A DNA stretch of 64,000 nt from Actinernus sp. WN-2022 (Eukaryota > Cnidaria > Anthozoa > Actiniaria > Actinernidae), in NCBI GenBank assembly GCA_030867875.1, contig JAOWCC010000936.1:16066095-16130094 (forward strand), given 5' to 3'. Under the pieces are notes generated by a model that did not search any database, was not told the origin of the DNA, and saw nothing but the letters and a program-made list of their open reading frames with translations. Position 1 is the stretch's first letter. Every line of letters starts with the position of its first letter. Shown here piece by piece: positions 48,440-61,767 of this stretch. The position numbers and the translations under genes are program-made.

Positions 48440-49747
48440 AGACCGGGTAGGCAAATAATCTTGGATTTCTTACAAAAATAAAAAAAGACTCAATATGCTT
48501 CAAAATGATCTCAAACAATCTCCTGGTAGCTTCAGAACATGAATGGATTAAGTTGGAGAAAGAATTGAAGAAAAAATTAACATCATCAAAAATGGTCAAA
48601 TCTGGATTTCTGACAAAAATAAAAAACCACTCAATATGCTTCAAAATGATCTCAAACAATCTCCTGTTAGCTTCAGAACATGAATGGATTAAGTTGGAGA
48701 AAGAATTGAACAAAAAATCAACATCTTCAAAAAATGGTCAAATCTGGATATTTTTTGCCAGACCGGGTAGGCGAAAAGTCTTGGATTTCTGACAAAAATA
48801 AAAAACCCACTCAATATGCTTCAAAATGATCTCAAACAATCTCCTGTTAGCTTCTGAACATCAATGCATTAAGTTGGAGAAAGAATTGAAGTAAAAATTA
48901 ACATCATCAAAAATGTTCAAATCTGGCTTTTTGATTTCTGACAAAAACTAAAAACCACTCGATAATGCTTCAAAATGATATCAAACAATCTACTGTTAGC
49001 TTCAGAACATGAATGGATTAAGTTGGAGAAAGAATTGAACAAAAAATCAACATCTTCAAAAAATGGTCAAATCTGGATATTTTTTGCCAGACCGGGTAGG
49101 CGAAAAATCTTGGATTTCTGACAAAAATAAAAAAACCACTCAATATGCTTCAAAATGATCTCAAACAATCTCCTGTTAGCTTCTGAACATCAATGGATTA
49201 AGTTGGAGAAAGAATTGAAGTAAAAATTAACATCATCAAAAATGGTCAAATCTGGATTTTTGATTTCTGACAAAAACTAAAAACCACTCGATAATGCTTC
49301 AAAATGATATCAAACAATCTCCTGTTAGCTTCAGAACATGAATGGATTAAGTTGGAGAAAGAATTGAACAAAAAATCAACATCTTCAAAAAATGGTCAAA
49401 TCTGAATATTTTTTGCCACACCGGGTAGGCGAAAAATCTTGGATTTCTGACAAAAATAAAAAAAACACTCAATATGCTTCAAAATGATCTCAAACAATCT
49501 CCTGTTAGCTTCTGAACATCAATGGATTAAGTTGGAGAAAGAATTGAAGTAAAAATTAACATCATCAAAAATGGTCAAATCTGGCTTTTTGATTTCTGAC
49601 AAAAACTAAAAACCACTCGATAATGCTTCAAAATGATATCAAACAATCTCCTGGTAGCTTCAGAACATGAATGGATTAAGTTGGAGAAAGAATTGAAGAA
49701 AAAATTAACATCATCAAAAATGGTCAAATCTGGATTTTTTTAGCCAG

Positions 49748-49985
49748 TGTCTATCCTTCATAACACACACCTGAATATCTGCTTCCTTTCTCGACACCTT
49801 CATAACACGTACCTCAATATCTTCCTGTCTCCACACATCAGAAGCAGTGTCTATCTTGTTTAGATGAGTTACGTTGTCAGGTCACAGGAACTCCATGGCC
49901 AGTAGGTACATATCCTATCGAGATATCGATATCGTTTAGAAGTTTATTCTGCATTTAAGGTACCGACCATTATGATAATTAGTAG
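49748..49985 (+). repeat. 238-bp insert B, copy 12
   Basis: 1546 bp after copy 11, followed after 56 bp by a MITE. Confidence 0.9.
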
Positions 49986-50041
49986 AGACCGGGTAGGCAA
50001 ATAATCTTGGATTTCTTACAAAAATAAAAAAACACTCAATA

Positions 50042-50723
50042 CTCAAGCATGTTAAGGCCTGGTTCATTTAAGGGAAAATAGATGTACGTTAAAAAATGTT
50101 TTCTGACAGAAAAAACAGTTTAAACAAAAACTAATTACACCGTAATACTAATATCAACTTCCTTAATTTGTTAAGTGGATGGCTGTCGTATCACGTGATC
50201 GATGACGTCATAATTATATAAAATCGTTTAAGTGAAATGCGGCTGCGACGATAACATATGAATATAAAGTAACCCTGCTAAAACATTACTCCTCCCGCAG
50301 TGTTTCCGATCACGCTTAGAAAACATGACTATCATGTAAAGATAAGGAGATATTAAGGGTACAAAAAGTCACGTGACCTATTTTGCATATGTTCGCCTTA
50401 ATTACTCGTTAACGAAACATTGTAGTCATCTTTTCTAAGTTGATTTAGGTAAAAGGTTTCAACCTTAACTAAACATATCCACTCATCATCCTAGCTGTTT
50501 TAAACTCGGAGCCGCGTTTTTGATTTACTGATTTCGTGTTCTAAGTCACGTGACTGACCACGTGACACGTTTTACTACACACAGACCACTTAAGGTAGTC
50601 AAGAATGACGATACCTATTATCGTGAGAAATTTGGCGTACTTACCATACTAGGCTGTGCTGAAATAAGGAAAACAGTTTTTACCAAAAAATTGACCCCTG
50701 AACCAGGCCTTAACATGCTTGAG
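50042..50723 (+). mobile_element. 682-bp MITE, copy 3
   Basis: The same TA insertion site as copies 1 and 2, but with the AAAAGGTTTCAACC variant shared with copies 4, 5 and 6. Confidence 0.9.
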
Positions 50724-50849
50724 TATGCTTCAAAATGATCTCAAACAATCTCCTGTTAGCTTCAGAACATGAATGGATTAAGTTGGAGAAAGAATTGAAC
50801 AAAAAATCAACATAATTCAAAAATGGTCAAATCTGGATTTTTTAGCCAG

Positions 50850-51087
50850 TGTCTATCCTTCATAACACACACCTGAATATCTGCTTCCTTTCTCGACACC
50901 TTCATAACACGTACCTCAATATCTTCCTGTCTCCACACATCAGAAGCAGTGTCTATCTTGTTTAGATGAGTTACGTTGTCAGGTCACAGGAACTCCATGG
51001 CCAGTAGGTACATATCCTATCGAGATATCGATATCGTTTAGAAGTTTATTCTGCATTTAAGGTACCGACCATTATGATAATTAGTAG
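50850..51087 (+). repeat. 238-bp insert B, copy 13
   Basis: 1102 bp after copy 12. The pair brackets a MITE, an arrangement repeated at copies 17-18 and 20-21. Confidence 0.9.
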
Positions 51088-52606
51088 AGACCGGGTAGGC
51101 AAATAACCTTGGATTTCTTACAAAAATAAAAAAACACTCAATATGCTTCAAAATGATCTCAAACAATCTCCTGGTAGCTTCAGAACATGAATGGATTAAG
51201 TTGGAGAAAGAATTGAAGAAAAAATTAACATCATCAAAAATGGTCAAATCTGGATTTCTGACAAAAACTAAAAACCACTCGATAATGCTTCAAAATGATA
51301 TCAAACAATCTCCTGTTAGCTTCAGAACATGAATGGATTAAGTTGGAGAAAGAATTGAACAAAAAATCAACATCTTCAAAAAATGGTCAAATCTGGATAT
51401 TTTTTGCCAGACCGGGTAGGCGAAAAATCTTGGATTTCTGACAAAAATAAAAAAACACTCAATATGCTTCAAAATGATATCAAACAATCTCCTGTTAGCT
51501 TCAGAACATGAATGGATTAAGTTGGAGAAAGAATTGAACAAAAAATCAACATCTTCAAAAAATGGTCAAATCTGGATATTTTTTGCCAGACCGGGTAGGC
51601 GAAAAATCTTGGATTTCTGACAAAAATAAAAAAAACACTCAATATGCTTCAAAATGATATCAAACAATCTCCTGTCAGCTTCAGAACATGAATGGATTAA
51701 GTTGGAGAAAGAATTGAACAAAAAATCAACATCTTAAAAAAATGGTCAAATCTGGATATTTTTTGCCAGACCGGGTAGGCGAAAAATCTTGGATTTCTGA
51801 CAAAAATAAAAAAACCACTCAATATGCTTCAAAATGATCTCAAACAATCTCCTGTTAGCTTCAGAACATCAATGGATTAAGTTGGAGAAAGAATTGAAGT
51901 AAAAATTAACATCTTAAAAAAATGGTCAAATCTGAATATTTTTTGCCAGACCGGGTAGGCGAAAAATCTTGGATTTCTGACAAAAATAAAAAAACCACTC
52001 AATATGCTTCAAAATGATCTCAAACAATCTCCTGTTAGCTTCTGAACATCAATGGATTAAGTTGGAGAAAGAATTGAAGTAAAAATTAACATCATCAAAA
52101 ATGGTCAAATCTGGATTTTTGATTTCTGACAAAAACTAAAAACCACTCGATAATGCTTCAAAATGATATCAAACAATCTACTGTTAGCTTCAGAACATGA
52201 ATGGTTTAAGTTGGAGAAAGAATTGAACAAAAAATCAACATCTTCAAAAAATGGTCAAATCTGAATATTTTTTGCCAGACCGGGTAGGCGAAAAATCTTG
52301 GATTTCTGACAAAAATAAAAAAAACACTCAATATGCTTCAAAATGATCTCAAACAATCTCCTGTTAGCTTCTGAACATCAATGGATTAAGTTGGAGAAAG
52401 AATTGAAGTAAAAATTAACATCATCAAAAATGGTCAAATCTGGCTTTTTGATTTCTGACAAAAACTAAAAACCACTCGATAATGCTTCAAAATGATATCA
52501 AACAATCTCCTGGTAGCTTCAGAACATGAATGGATTAAGTTGGAGAAAGAATTGAACAAAAAATCAACATAATTCAAAAATGGTCAAATCTGGATTTTTT
52601 AGCCAG

Positions 52607-52844
52607 TGTCTATCCTTCATAACACACACCTGAATATCTGCTTCCTTTCTCGACACCTTCATAACACGTACCTCAATATCTTCCTGTCTCCACACATCAG
52701 AAGCAGTGTCTATCTTGTTTAGATGAGTTACGTTGTCAGGTCACAGGAACTCCATGGCCAGTAGGTACATATCCTATCGAGATATCGATATCGTTTAGAA
52801 GTTTATTCTGCATTTAAGGTACCGACCATTATGATAATTAGTAG
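52607..52844 (+). repeat. 238-bp insert B, copy 14
   Basis: 1757 bp after copy 13. Monomers at 51038-51541 recur at 52795-53298. Confidence 0.9.
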
Positions 52845-54031
52845 AGACCGGGTAGGCAAATAACCTTGGATTTCTTACAAAAATAAAAAAACACTCAATA
52901 TGCTTCAAAATGATCTCAAACAATCTCCTGGTAGCTTCAGAACATGAATGGATTAAGTTGGAGAAAGAATTGAAGAAAAAATTAACATCATCAAAAATGG
53001 TCAAATCTGGATTTCTGACAAAAACTAAAAACCACTCGATAATGCTTCAAAATGATATCAAACAATCTCCTGTTAGCTTCAGAACATGAATGGATTAAGT
53101 TGGAGAAAGAATTGAACAAAAAATCAACATCTTCAAAAAATGGTCAAATCTGGATATTTTTTGCCAGACCGGGTAGGCGAAAAATCTTGGATTTCTGACA
53201 AAAATAAAAAAACACTCAATATGCTTCAAAATGATATCAAACAATCTCCTGTTAGCTTCAGAACATGAATGGATTAAGTTGGAGAAAGAATTGAACAAAA
53301 AATCAACATCTTCAAAAAATGGTCAAATCTGGATATTTTTTGCCAGACCGGGTAGGCGAAAAATCTTGGATTTCTGACAAAAATAAAAAAAACACTCAAT
53401 ATGCTTCAAAATGATATCAAACAATCTCCTGTCAGCTTCAGAACATGAATGGATTAAGTTGGAGTAAGAATTGAACAAAAAATCAACATCTTCAAAAAAT
53501 GGTCAAATCTGGATATTTTTTGCCAGACCGGGTAGGCGAAAAATCTTGGATTTCTGACAAAAATAAAAAAACCACTCAATATGCTTCAAAATGATCTCAA
53601 ACAATCTCCTGTTAGCTTCAGAACATCAATGGATTAAGTTGGAGAAAGAATTGAAGTAAAAATTAACATCTTAAAAAAATGGTCAAATCTGAATATTTTT
53701 TGCCAGACCGGGTAGGCGAAAAATCTTGGATTTCTGACAAAAATGAAAAAACACTCAATATGCTTCAAAATGATCTCAAACAATCTCCTGTTAGCTTCAG
53801 AACATCAATGGATTAAGTTGGAGAAAGAATTGAAGTAAAAATTAACATCATCAAAAATGGTCAAATCTGGCTTTTTGATTTCTGACAAAAACTAAAAACC
53901 ACTCGATAATGCTTCAAAATGATATCAAACAATCTCCTGGTAGCTTCAGAACATGTGGATTAAGTTGGAGAAAGAATTGAAGAAAAAATTAACATCATCA
54001 AAAATGATCAAATCTGGATTTTTTTAGCCAG

Positions 54032-54269
54032 TGTCTATCCTTCATAACACACACCTGAATATCTGCTTCCTTTCTCGACACCTTCATAACACGTACCTCA
54101 ATATCTTCCTGTCTCCACACATCAGAAGCAGTGTCTATCTTGTTTAGATGAGTTACGTTGTCAGGTCACAGGAACTCCATGGCCAGTAGGTACATATCCT
54201 ATCGAGATATCGATATCGTTTAGAAGTTTATTCTGCATTTAAGGTACCGACCATTATGATAATTAGTAG
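54032..54269 (+). repeat. 238-bp insert B, copy 15
   Basis: Preceded by a monomer with an internal deletion (GAACATGTGGATTAAG) and ATGATCAAATC, a variant also seen before copy 20. Confidence 0.9.
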
Positions 54270-54453
54270 AGACCGGGTAGGCAAATAATCTTGGATTTCT
54301 TACAAAAATAAAAAAACACTCAATATATATGCTTCAAAATGATCTCAAACAATCTCCTGTTAGCTTCAGAACATGAATGGATTAAGTTGGAGAAAGAATT
54401 GAACAAAAAATCAACATAATTCAAAAATGGTCAAATCTGGATTTTTTAGCCAG

Positions 54454-54691
54454 TGTCTATCCTTCATAACACACACCTGAATATCTGCTTCCTTTCTCGA
54501 CACCTTCATAACACGTACCTCAATATCTTCCTGTCTCCACACATCAGAAGCAGTGTCTATCTTGTTTAGATGAGTTACGTTGTCAGGTCACAGGAACTCC
54601 ATGGCCAGTAGGTACATATCCTATCGAGATATCGATATCGTTTAGAAGTTTATTCTGCATTTAAGGTACCGACCATTATGATAATTAGTAG
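54454..54691 (+). repeat. 238-bp insert B, copy 16
   Basis: Only 422 bp after copy 15, the closest pair in the window. Confidence 0.9.
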
Positions 54692-54868
54692 AGACCGGGT
54701 AGGCAAATAATCTTGGATTTCTTACAAAAATAAAAAAACACTCAATATGCTTCAAAATGATCTCAAACAATCTCCTGGTAGCTTCAGAACATGAATGGAT
54801 TAAGTTGGAGAAAGAATTGAAGAAAAAATTAACATCATCAAAAATGGTCAAATCTGGATTTCTGACAA

Positions 54869-55550
54869 CTCAAGCATGTTAAGGCCTGGTTCAGGGGTCA
54901 ATTTTTTGGTAAAAACTGTTTTCCTTATTTCAGCACAGCCTAGTATGGTAAGTACGCCAAATTTCTCACGATAATAGGTATCGTCATTCTTGACTACCTT
55001 AAGTGGTCTGTGTGTAGTAAAACGTGTCACGTGGTCAGTCACGTGACTTAGAACACGAAATCAGTAAATCAAAAACGCGGCTCCGAGTTTAAAACAGCTA
55101 GGATGATGAGTGGATATGTTTAGTTAAGGTTGAAACCTTTTACCTAAATCAACTTAGAAAAGATGACTACAATGTTTCGTTAACGAGTAATTAAGGCGAA
55201 CATATGCAAAATAGGTCACGTGACTTTTTGTACCCTTAATATCTCCTTATCTTTACATGATAGTCATGTTTTCTAAGCGTGATCGGAAACACTGCGGGAG
55301 GAGTAATGTTTTAGCAGGGTTACTTTATATTCATATGTTATCGTCGCAGCCGCATTTCACTTAAACGATTTTATATAATTATGACGTCATCGATCACGTG
55401 ATACGACAGCCATCCACTTAACAAATTAAGGAAGTTGATATTAGTATTACGGTGTAATTAGTTTTTGTTTAAACTGTTTTTTCTGTCAGAAAACATTTTT
55501 TAACGTACATCTATTTTCCCTTAAATGAACCAGGCCTTAACATGCTTGAG
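54869..55550 (-). mobile_element. 682-bp MITE, copy 6, reversed and at a different site
   Basis: Same length and both 25-bp ends intact, but inverted relative to the other five copies. It interrupts TCTGACAAAAATAAAAAACC, which is uninterrupted in paralogues at 43551, 45511, 47051 and 48601. The flanks are GACAA and AAAAATAAAA, giving two extra A residues rather than TA. Confidence 0.9.
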
Positions 55551-56683
55551 AAAAATAAAAAACCACTCAATATGCTTCAAAATGATCTCAAACAATATCC
55601 TGTTAGCTTCAGAACATGAATGGATTAAGTTGGAGAAAGAATTGAACAAAAAATCAACATCTTCAAAAAATGGTCAAATCTGGATATTTTTTGCCAGACC
55701 GGGTAGGCGAAAAGTCTTGGATTTCTGACAAAAATAAAAAACCCACTCAATATGCTTCAAAATGATCTCAAACAATCTCCTGTTAGCTTCTGAACATCAA
55801 TGGATTAAGTTGGAGAAAGAATTGAAGTAAAAATTAACATCATCAAAAATGTTCAAATCTGGCTTTTTGATTTCTGACAAAAACTAAAAACCACTCGATA
55901 ATGCTTCAAAATGATATCAAACAATCTACTGTTAGCTTCAGAACATGAATGGATTAAGTTGGAGAAAGAATTGAACAAAAAATCAACATCTTCAAAAAAT
56001 GGTCAAATCTGGATATTTTTTGCCAGACCGGGTAGGCGAAAAGTCTTGGATTTCTGACAAAAATAAAAAACCCACTCAATATGCTTCAAAATGATCTCAA
56101 ACAATCTCCTGTTAGCTTCTGAACATCAATGGATTAAGTTGGAGAAAGAATTGAAGTAAAAATTAACATCATCAAAAATGTTCAAATCTGGCTTTTTGAT
56201 TTCTGACAAAAACTAAAAACCACTCGATAATGCTTCAAAATGATATCAAACAATCTCCTGTTAGCTTCAGAACATGAATGGATTAAGTTGGAGAAAGAAT
56301 TGAACAAAAAATCAACATCTTCAAAAAATGGTCAAATCTGAATATTTTTTGCCACACCGGGTAGGCGAAAAATCTTGGATTTCTGACAAAAATAAAAAAA
56401 ACACTCAATATGCTTCAAAATGATCTCAAACAATCTCCTGTTAGCTTCTGAACATCAATGGATTAAGTTGGAGAAAGAATTGAAGTAAAAATTAACATCA
56501 TCAAAAATGGTCAAATCTGGCTTTTTGATTTCTGACAAAAACTAAAAACCACTCGATAATGCTTCAAAATGATATCAAACAATCTCCTGGTAGCTTCAGA
56601 ACATGAATGGATTAAGTTGGAGAAAGAATTGAAGAAAAAATTAACATCATCAAAAATGGTCAAATCTGGATTTTTTTAGCCAG

Positions 56684-56921
56684 TGTCTATCCTTCATAAC
56701 ACACACCTGAATATCTGCTTCCTTTCTCGACACCTTCATAACACGTACCTCAATATCTTCCTGTCTCCACACATCAGAAGCAGTGTCTATCTTGTTTAGA
56801 TGAGTTACGTTGTCAGGTCACAGGAACTCCATGGCCAGTAGGTACATATCCTATCGAGATATCGATATCGTTTAGAAGTTTATTCTGCATTTAAGGTACC
56901 GACCATTATGATAATTAGTAG
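56684..56921 (+). repeat. 238-bp insert B, copy 17
   Basis: Counterpart of copy 12 at +6936 bp. Confidence 0.9.
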
Positions 56922-56977
56922 AGACCGGGTAGGCAAATAATCTTGGATTTCTTACAAAAATAAAAAAACACTCAATA

Positions 56978-57659
56978 CTCAAGCATGTTAAGGCCTGGTT
57001 CATTTAAGGGAAAATAGATGTACGTTAAAAAATGTTTTCTGACAGAAAAAACAGTTTAAACAAAAACTAATTACACCGTAATACTAATATCAACTTCCTT
57101 AATTTGTTAAGTGGATGGCTGTCGTATCACGTGATCGATGACGTCATAATTATATAAAATCGTTTAAGTGAAATGCGGCTGCGACGATAACATATGAATA
57201 TAAAGTAACCCTGCTAAAACATTACTCCTCCCGCAGTGTTTCCGATCACGCTTAGAAAACATGACTATCATGTAAAGATAAGGAGATATTAAGGGTACAA
57301 AAAGTCACGTGACCTATTTTGCATATGTTCGCCTTAATTACTCGTTAACGAAACATTGTAGTCATCTTTTCTAAGTTGATTTAGGTAAAAGGTTTCAACC
57401 TTAACTAAACATATCCACTCATCATCCTAGCTGTTTTAAACTCGGAGCCGCGTTTTTGATTTACTGATTTCGTGTTCTAAGTCACGTGACTGACCACGTG
57501 ACACGTTTTACTACACACAGACCACTTAAGGTAGTCAAGAATGACGATACCTATTATCGTGAGAAATTTGGCGTACTTACCATACTAGGCTGTGCTGAAA
57601 TAAGGAAAACAGTTTTTACCAAAAAATTGACCCCTGAACCAGGCCTTAACATGCTTGAG
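56978..57659 (+). mobile_element. 682-bp MITE, copy 4
   Basis: Counterpart of copy 3 at +6936 bp, at the shared TA site. Confidence 0.9.
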
Positions 57660-57785
57660 TATGCTTCAAAATGATCTCAAACAATCTCCTGTTAGCTTCA
57701 GAACATGAATGGATTAAGTTGGAGAAAGAATTGAACAAAAAATCAACATAATTCAAAAATGGTCAAATCTGGATTTTTTAGCCAG

Positions 57786-58023
57786 TGTCTATCCTTCATA
57801 ACACACACCTGAATATCTGCTTCCTTTCTCGACACCTTCATAACACGTACCTCAATATCTTCCTGTCTCCACACATCAGAAGCAGTGTCTATCTTGTTTA
57901 GATGAGTTACGTTGTCAGGTCACAGGAACTCCATGGCCAGTAGGTACATATCCTATCGAGATATCGATATCGTTTAGAAGTTTATTCTGCATTTAAGGTA
58001 CCGACCATTATGATAATTAGTAG
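57786..58023 (+). repeat. 238-bp insert B, copy 18
   Basis: Counterpart of copy 13 at +6936 bp. Both are followed by the AAATAACCTTGG variant, also seen after copy 14. Confidence 0.9.
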
Positions 58024-59542
58024 AGACCGGGTAGGCAAATAACCTTGGATTTCTTACAAAAATAAAAAAACACTCAATATGCTTCAAAATGATCTCAAAC
58101 AATCTCCTGGTAGCTTCAGAACATGAATGGATTAAGTTGGAGAAAGAATTGAAGAAAAAATTAACATCATCAAAAATGGTCAAATCTGGATTTCTGACAA
58201 AAACTAAAAACCACTCGATAATGCTTCAAAATGATATCAAACAATCTCCTGTTAGCTTCAGAACATGAATGGATTAAGTTGGAGAAAGAATTGAACAAAA
58301 AATCAACATCTTCAAAAAATGGTCAAATCTGGATATTTTTTGCCAGACCGGGTAGGCGAAAAATCTTGGATTTCTGACAAAAATAAAAAAACACTCAATA
58401 TGCTTCAAAATGATATCAAACAATCTCCTGTTAGCTTCAGAACATGAATGGATTAAGTTGGAGAAAGAATTGAACAAAAAATCAACATCTTCAAAAAATG
58501 GTCAAATCTGGATATTTTTTGCCAGACCGGGTAGGCGAAAAATCTTGGATTTCTGACAAAAATAAAAAAAACACTCAATATGCTTCAAAATGATATCAAA
58601 CAATCTCCTGTCAGCTTCAGAACATGAATGGATTAAGTTGGAGAAAGAATTGAACAAAAAATCAACATCTTAAAAAAATGGTCAAATCTGGATATTTTTT
58701 GCCAGACCGGGTAGGCGAAAAATCTTGGATTTCTGACAAAAATAAAAAAACCACTCAATATGCTTCAAAATGATCTCAAACAATCTCCTGTTAGCTTCAG
58801 AACATCAATGGATTAAGTTGGAGAAAGAATTGAAGTAAAAATTAACATCTTAAAAAAATGGTCAAATCTGAATATTTTTTGCCAGACCGGGTAGGCGAAA
58901 AATCTTGGATTTCTGACAAAAATAAAAAAACCACTCAATATGCTTCAAAATGATCTCAAACAATCTCCTGTTAGCTTCTGAACATCAATGGATTAAGTTG
59001 GAGAAAGAATTGAAGTAAAAATTAACATCATCAAAAATGGTCAAATCTGGATTTTTGATTTCTGACAAAAACTAAAAACCACTCGATAATGCTTCAAAAT
59101 GATATCAAACAATCTACTGTTAGCTTCAGAACATGAATGGATTAAGTTGGAGAAAGAATTGAACAAAAAATCAACATCTTCAAAAAATGGTCAAATCTGG
59201 ATATTTTTTGCCAGACCGGGTAGGCGAAAAATCTTGGATTTCTGACAAAAATAAAAAAACCACTCAATATGCTTCAAAATGATCTCAAACAATCTCCTGT
59301 TAGCTTCTGAACATCAATGGATTAAGTTGGAGAAAGAATTGAAGTAAAAATTAACATCATCAAAAATGGTCAAATCTGGCTTTTTGATTTCTGACAAAAA
59401 CTAAAAACCACTCGATAATGCTTCAAAATGATATCAAACAATCTCCTGGTAGCTTCAGAACATGAATGGATTAAGTTGGAGAAAGAATTGAAGAAAAAAT
59501 TTACATCATCAAAAATGGTCAAATCTGGATTTTTTTAGCCAG

Positions 59543-59780
59543 TGTCTATCCTTCATAACACACACCTGAATATCTGCTTCCTTTCTCGACACCTTCATAA
59601 CACGTACCTCAATATCTTCCTGTCTCCACACATCAGAAGCAGTGTCTATCTTGTTTAGATGAGTTACGTTGTCAGGTCACAGGAACTCCATGGCCAGTAG
59701 GTACATATCCTATCGAGATATCGATATCGTTTAGAAGTTTATTCTGCATTTAAGGTACCGACCATTATGATAATTAGTAG
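59543..59780 (+). repeat. 238-bp insert B, copy 19
   Basis: Counterpart of copy 14 at +6936 bp by position, but followed by the CAATATATATGC variant, so the duplicated tract has been rearranged. Confidence 0.9.
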
Positions 59781-60427
59781 AGACCGGGTAGGCAAATAAT
59801 CTTGGATTTCTTACAAAAATAAAAAAACACTCAATATATATGCTTCAAAATGATCTCAAACAATCTCCTGGTAGCTTCAGAACATGAATGGATTAAGTTG
59901 GAGAAAGAATTGAAGAAAAAATTAACATCATCAAAAATGGTCAAATCTGGATTTCTGACCAAAATAAAAAAACAATCAATATGCTTCAAAATGATCTCAA
60001 ACAATCTCCTGTTAGCTTCAGAACATGAATGGATTAAGTTGGAGAAAGAATTGAACAAAAAATCAACATCTTCAAAAAATGGTCAAATCTGGATATTTTT
60101 TGCCAGACCGGGTAGGCGAAAAATCTTGGATTTCTGACAAAAATAAAAAAACCACTCAATATGCTTCAAAATGATCTCAAACAATCTCCTGTTAGCTTCT
60201 GAACATCAATGGATTAAGTTGGAGAAAGAATTGAAGAAAAAATTAACATCATCAAAAATGGTCAAATCTGGATTTCTGACAAAAACTAAAAACCACTCGA
60301 TAATGCTTCAAAATGATATCAAACAATCTCCTGTTAGCTTCAGAACATGAATGGATTAAGTTGGAGAAAGAATTGAAGAAAAAATTAACATCATCAAAAA
60401 TGATCAAATCTGGATTTTTTTAGCCAG

Positions 60428-60665
60428 TGTCTATCCTTCATAACACACACCTGAATATCTGCTTCCTTTCTCGACACCTTCATAACACGTACCTCAATAT
60501 CTTCCTGTCTCCACACATCAGAAGCAGTGTCTATCTTGTTTAGATGAGTTACGTTGTCAGGTCACAGGAACTCCATGGCCAGTAGGTACATATCCTATCG
60601 AGATATCGATATCGTTTAGAAGTTTATTCTGCATTTAAGGTACCGACCATTATGATAATTAGTAG
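60428..60665 (+). repeat. 238-bp insert B, copy 20
   Basis: 885 bp after copy 19, followed after 56 bp by a MITE. Confidence 0.9.
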
Positions 60666-60721
60666 AGACCGGGTAGGCAAATAATCTTGGATTTCTTACA
60701 AAAATAAAAAAACACTCAATA

Positions 60722-61403
60722 CTCAAGCATGTTAAGGCCTGGTTCATTTAAGGGAAAATAGATGTACGTTAAAAAATGTTTTCTGACAGAAAAAACAGTT
60801 TAAACAAAAACTAATTACACCGTAATACTAATATCAACTTCCTTAATTTGTTAAGTGGATGGCTGTCGTATCACGTGATCGATGACGTCATAATTATATA
60901 AAATCGTTTAAGTGAAATGCGGCTGCGACGATAACATATGAATATAAAGTAACCCTGCTAAAACATTACTCCTCCCGCAGTGTTTCCGATCACGCTTAGA
61001 AAACATGACTATCATGTAAAGATAAGGAGATATTAAGGGTACAAAAAGTCACGTGACCTATTTTGCATATGTTCGCCTGAATTACTCGTTAACGAAACAT
61101 TGTAGTCATCTTTTCTAAGTTGATTTAGGTAAAAGGTTTCAACCTTAACTAAACATATCCACTCATCATCCTAGCTGTTTTAAACTCGGAGCCGCGTTTT
61201 TGATTTACTGATTTCGTGTTCTAAGTCACGTGACTGACCACGTGACACGTTTTACTACACACAGACCACTTAAGGTAGTCAAGAATGACGATACCTATTA
61301 TCGTGAGAAATTTGGCGTACTTACCATACTAGGCTGTGCTGAAATAAGGAAAACAGTTTTTACCAAAAAATTGACCCCTGAACCAGGCCTTAACATGCTT
61401 GAG
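60722..61403 (+). mobile_element. 682-bp MITE, copy 5
   Basis: Shared TA site. It has a private substitution, CGCCTGAATTAC in place of CGCCTTAATTAC. Confidence 0.9.
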
Positions 61404-61529
61404 TATGCTTCAAAATGATCTCAAACAATCTCCTGTTAGCTTCAGAACATGAATGGATTAAGTTGGAGAAAGAATTGAACAAAAAATCAACATAATTCAA
61501 AAATGGTCAAATCTGGATTTTTTAGCCAG

Positions 61530-61767
61530 TGTCTATCCTTCATAACACACACCTGAATATCTGCTTCCTTTCTCGACACCTTCATAACACGTACCTCAAT
61601 ATCTTCCTGTCTCCACACATCAGAAGCAGTGTCTATCTTGTTTAGATGAGTTACGTTGTCAGGTCACAGGAACTCCATGGCCAGTAGGTACATATCCTAT
61701 CGAGATATCGATATCGTTTAGAAGTTTATTCTGCATTTAAGGTACCGACCATTATGATAATTAGTAG
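61530..61767 (+). repeat. 238-bp insert B, copy 21
   Basis: 1102 bp after copy 20. The monomer after it reads GGATTTCTGACAAAAATA instead of the GGATTTCTTACAAAAATA seen after other copies. Confidence 0.9.
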
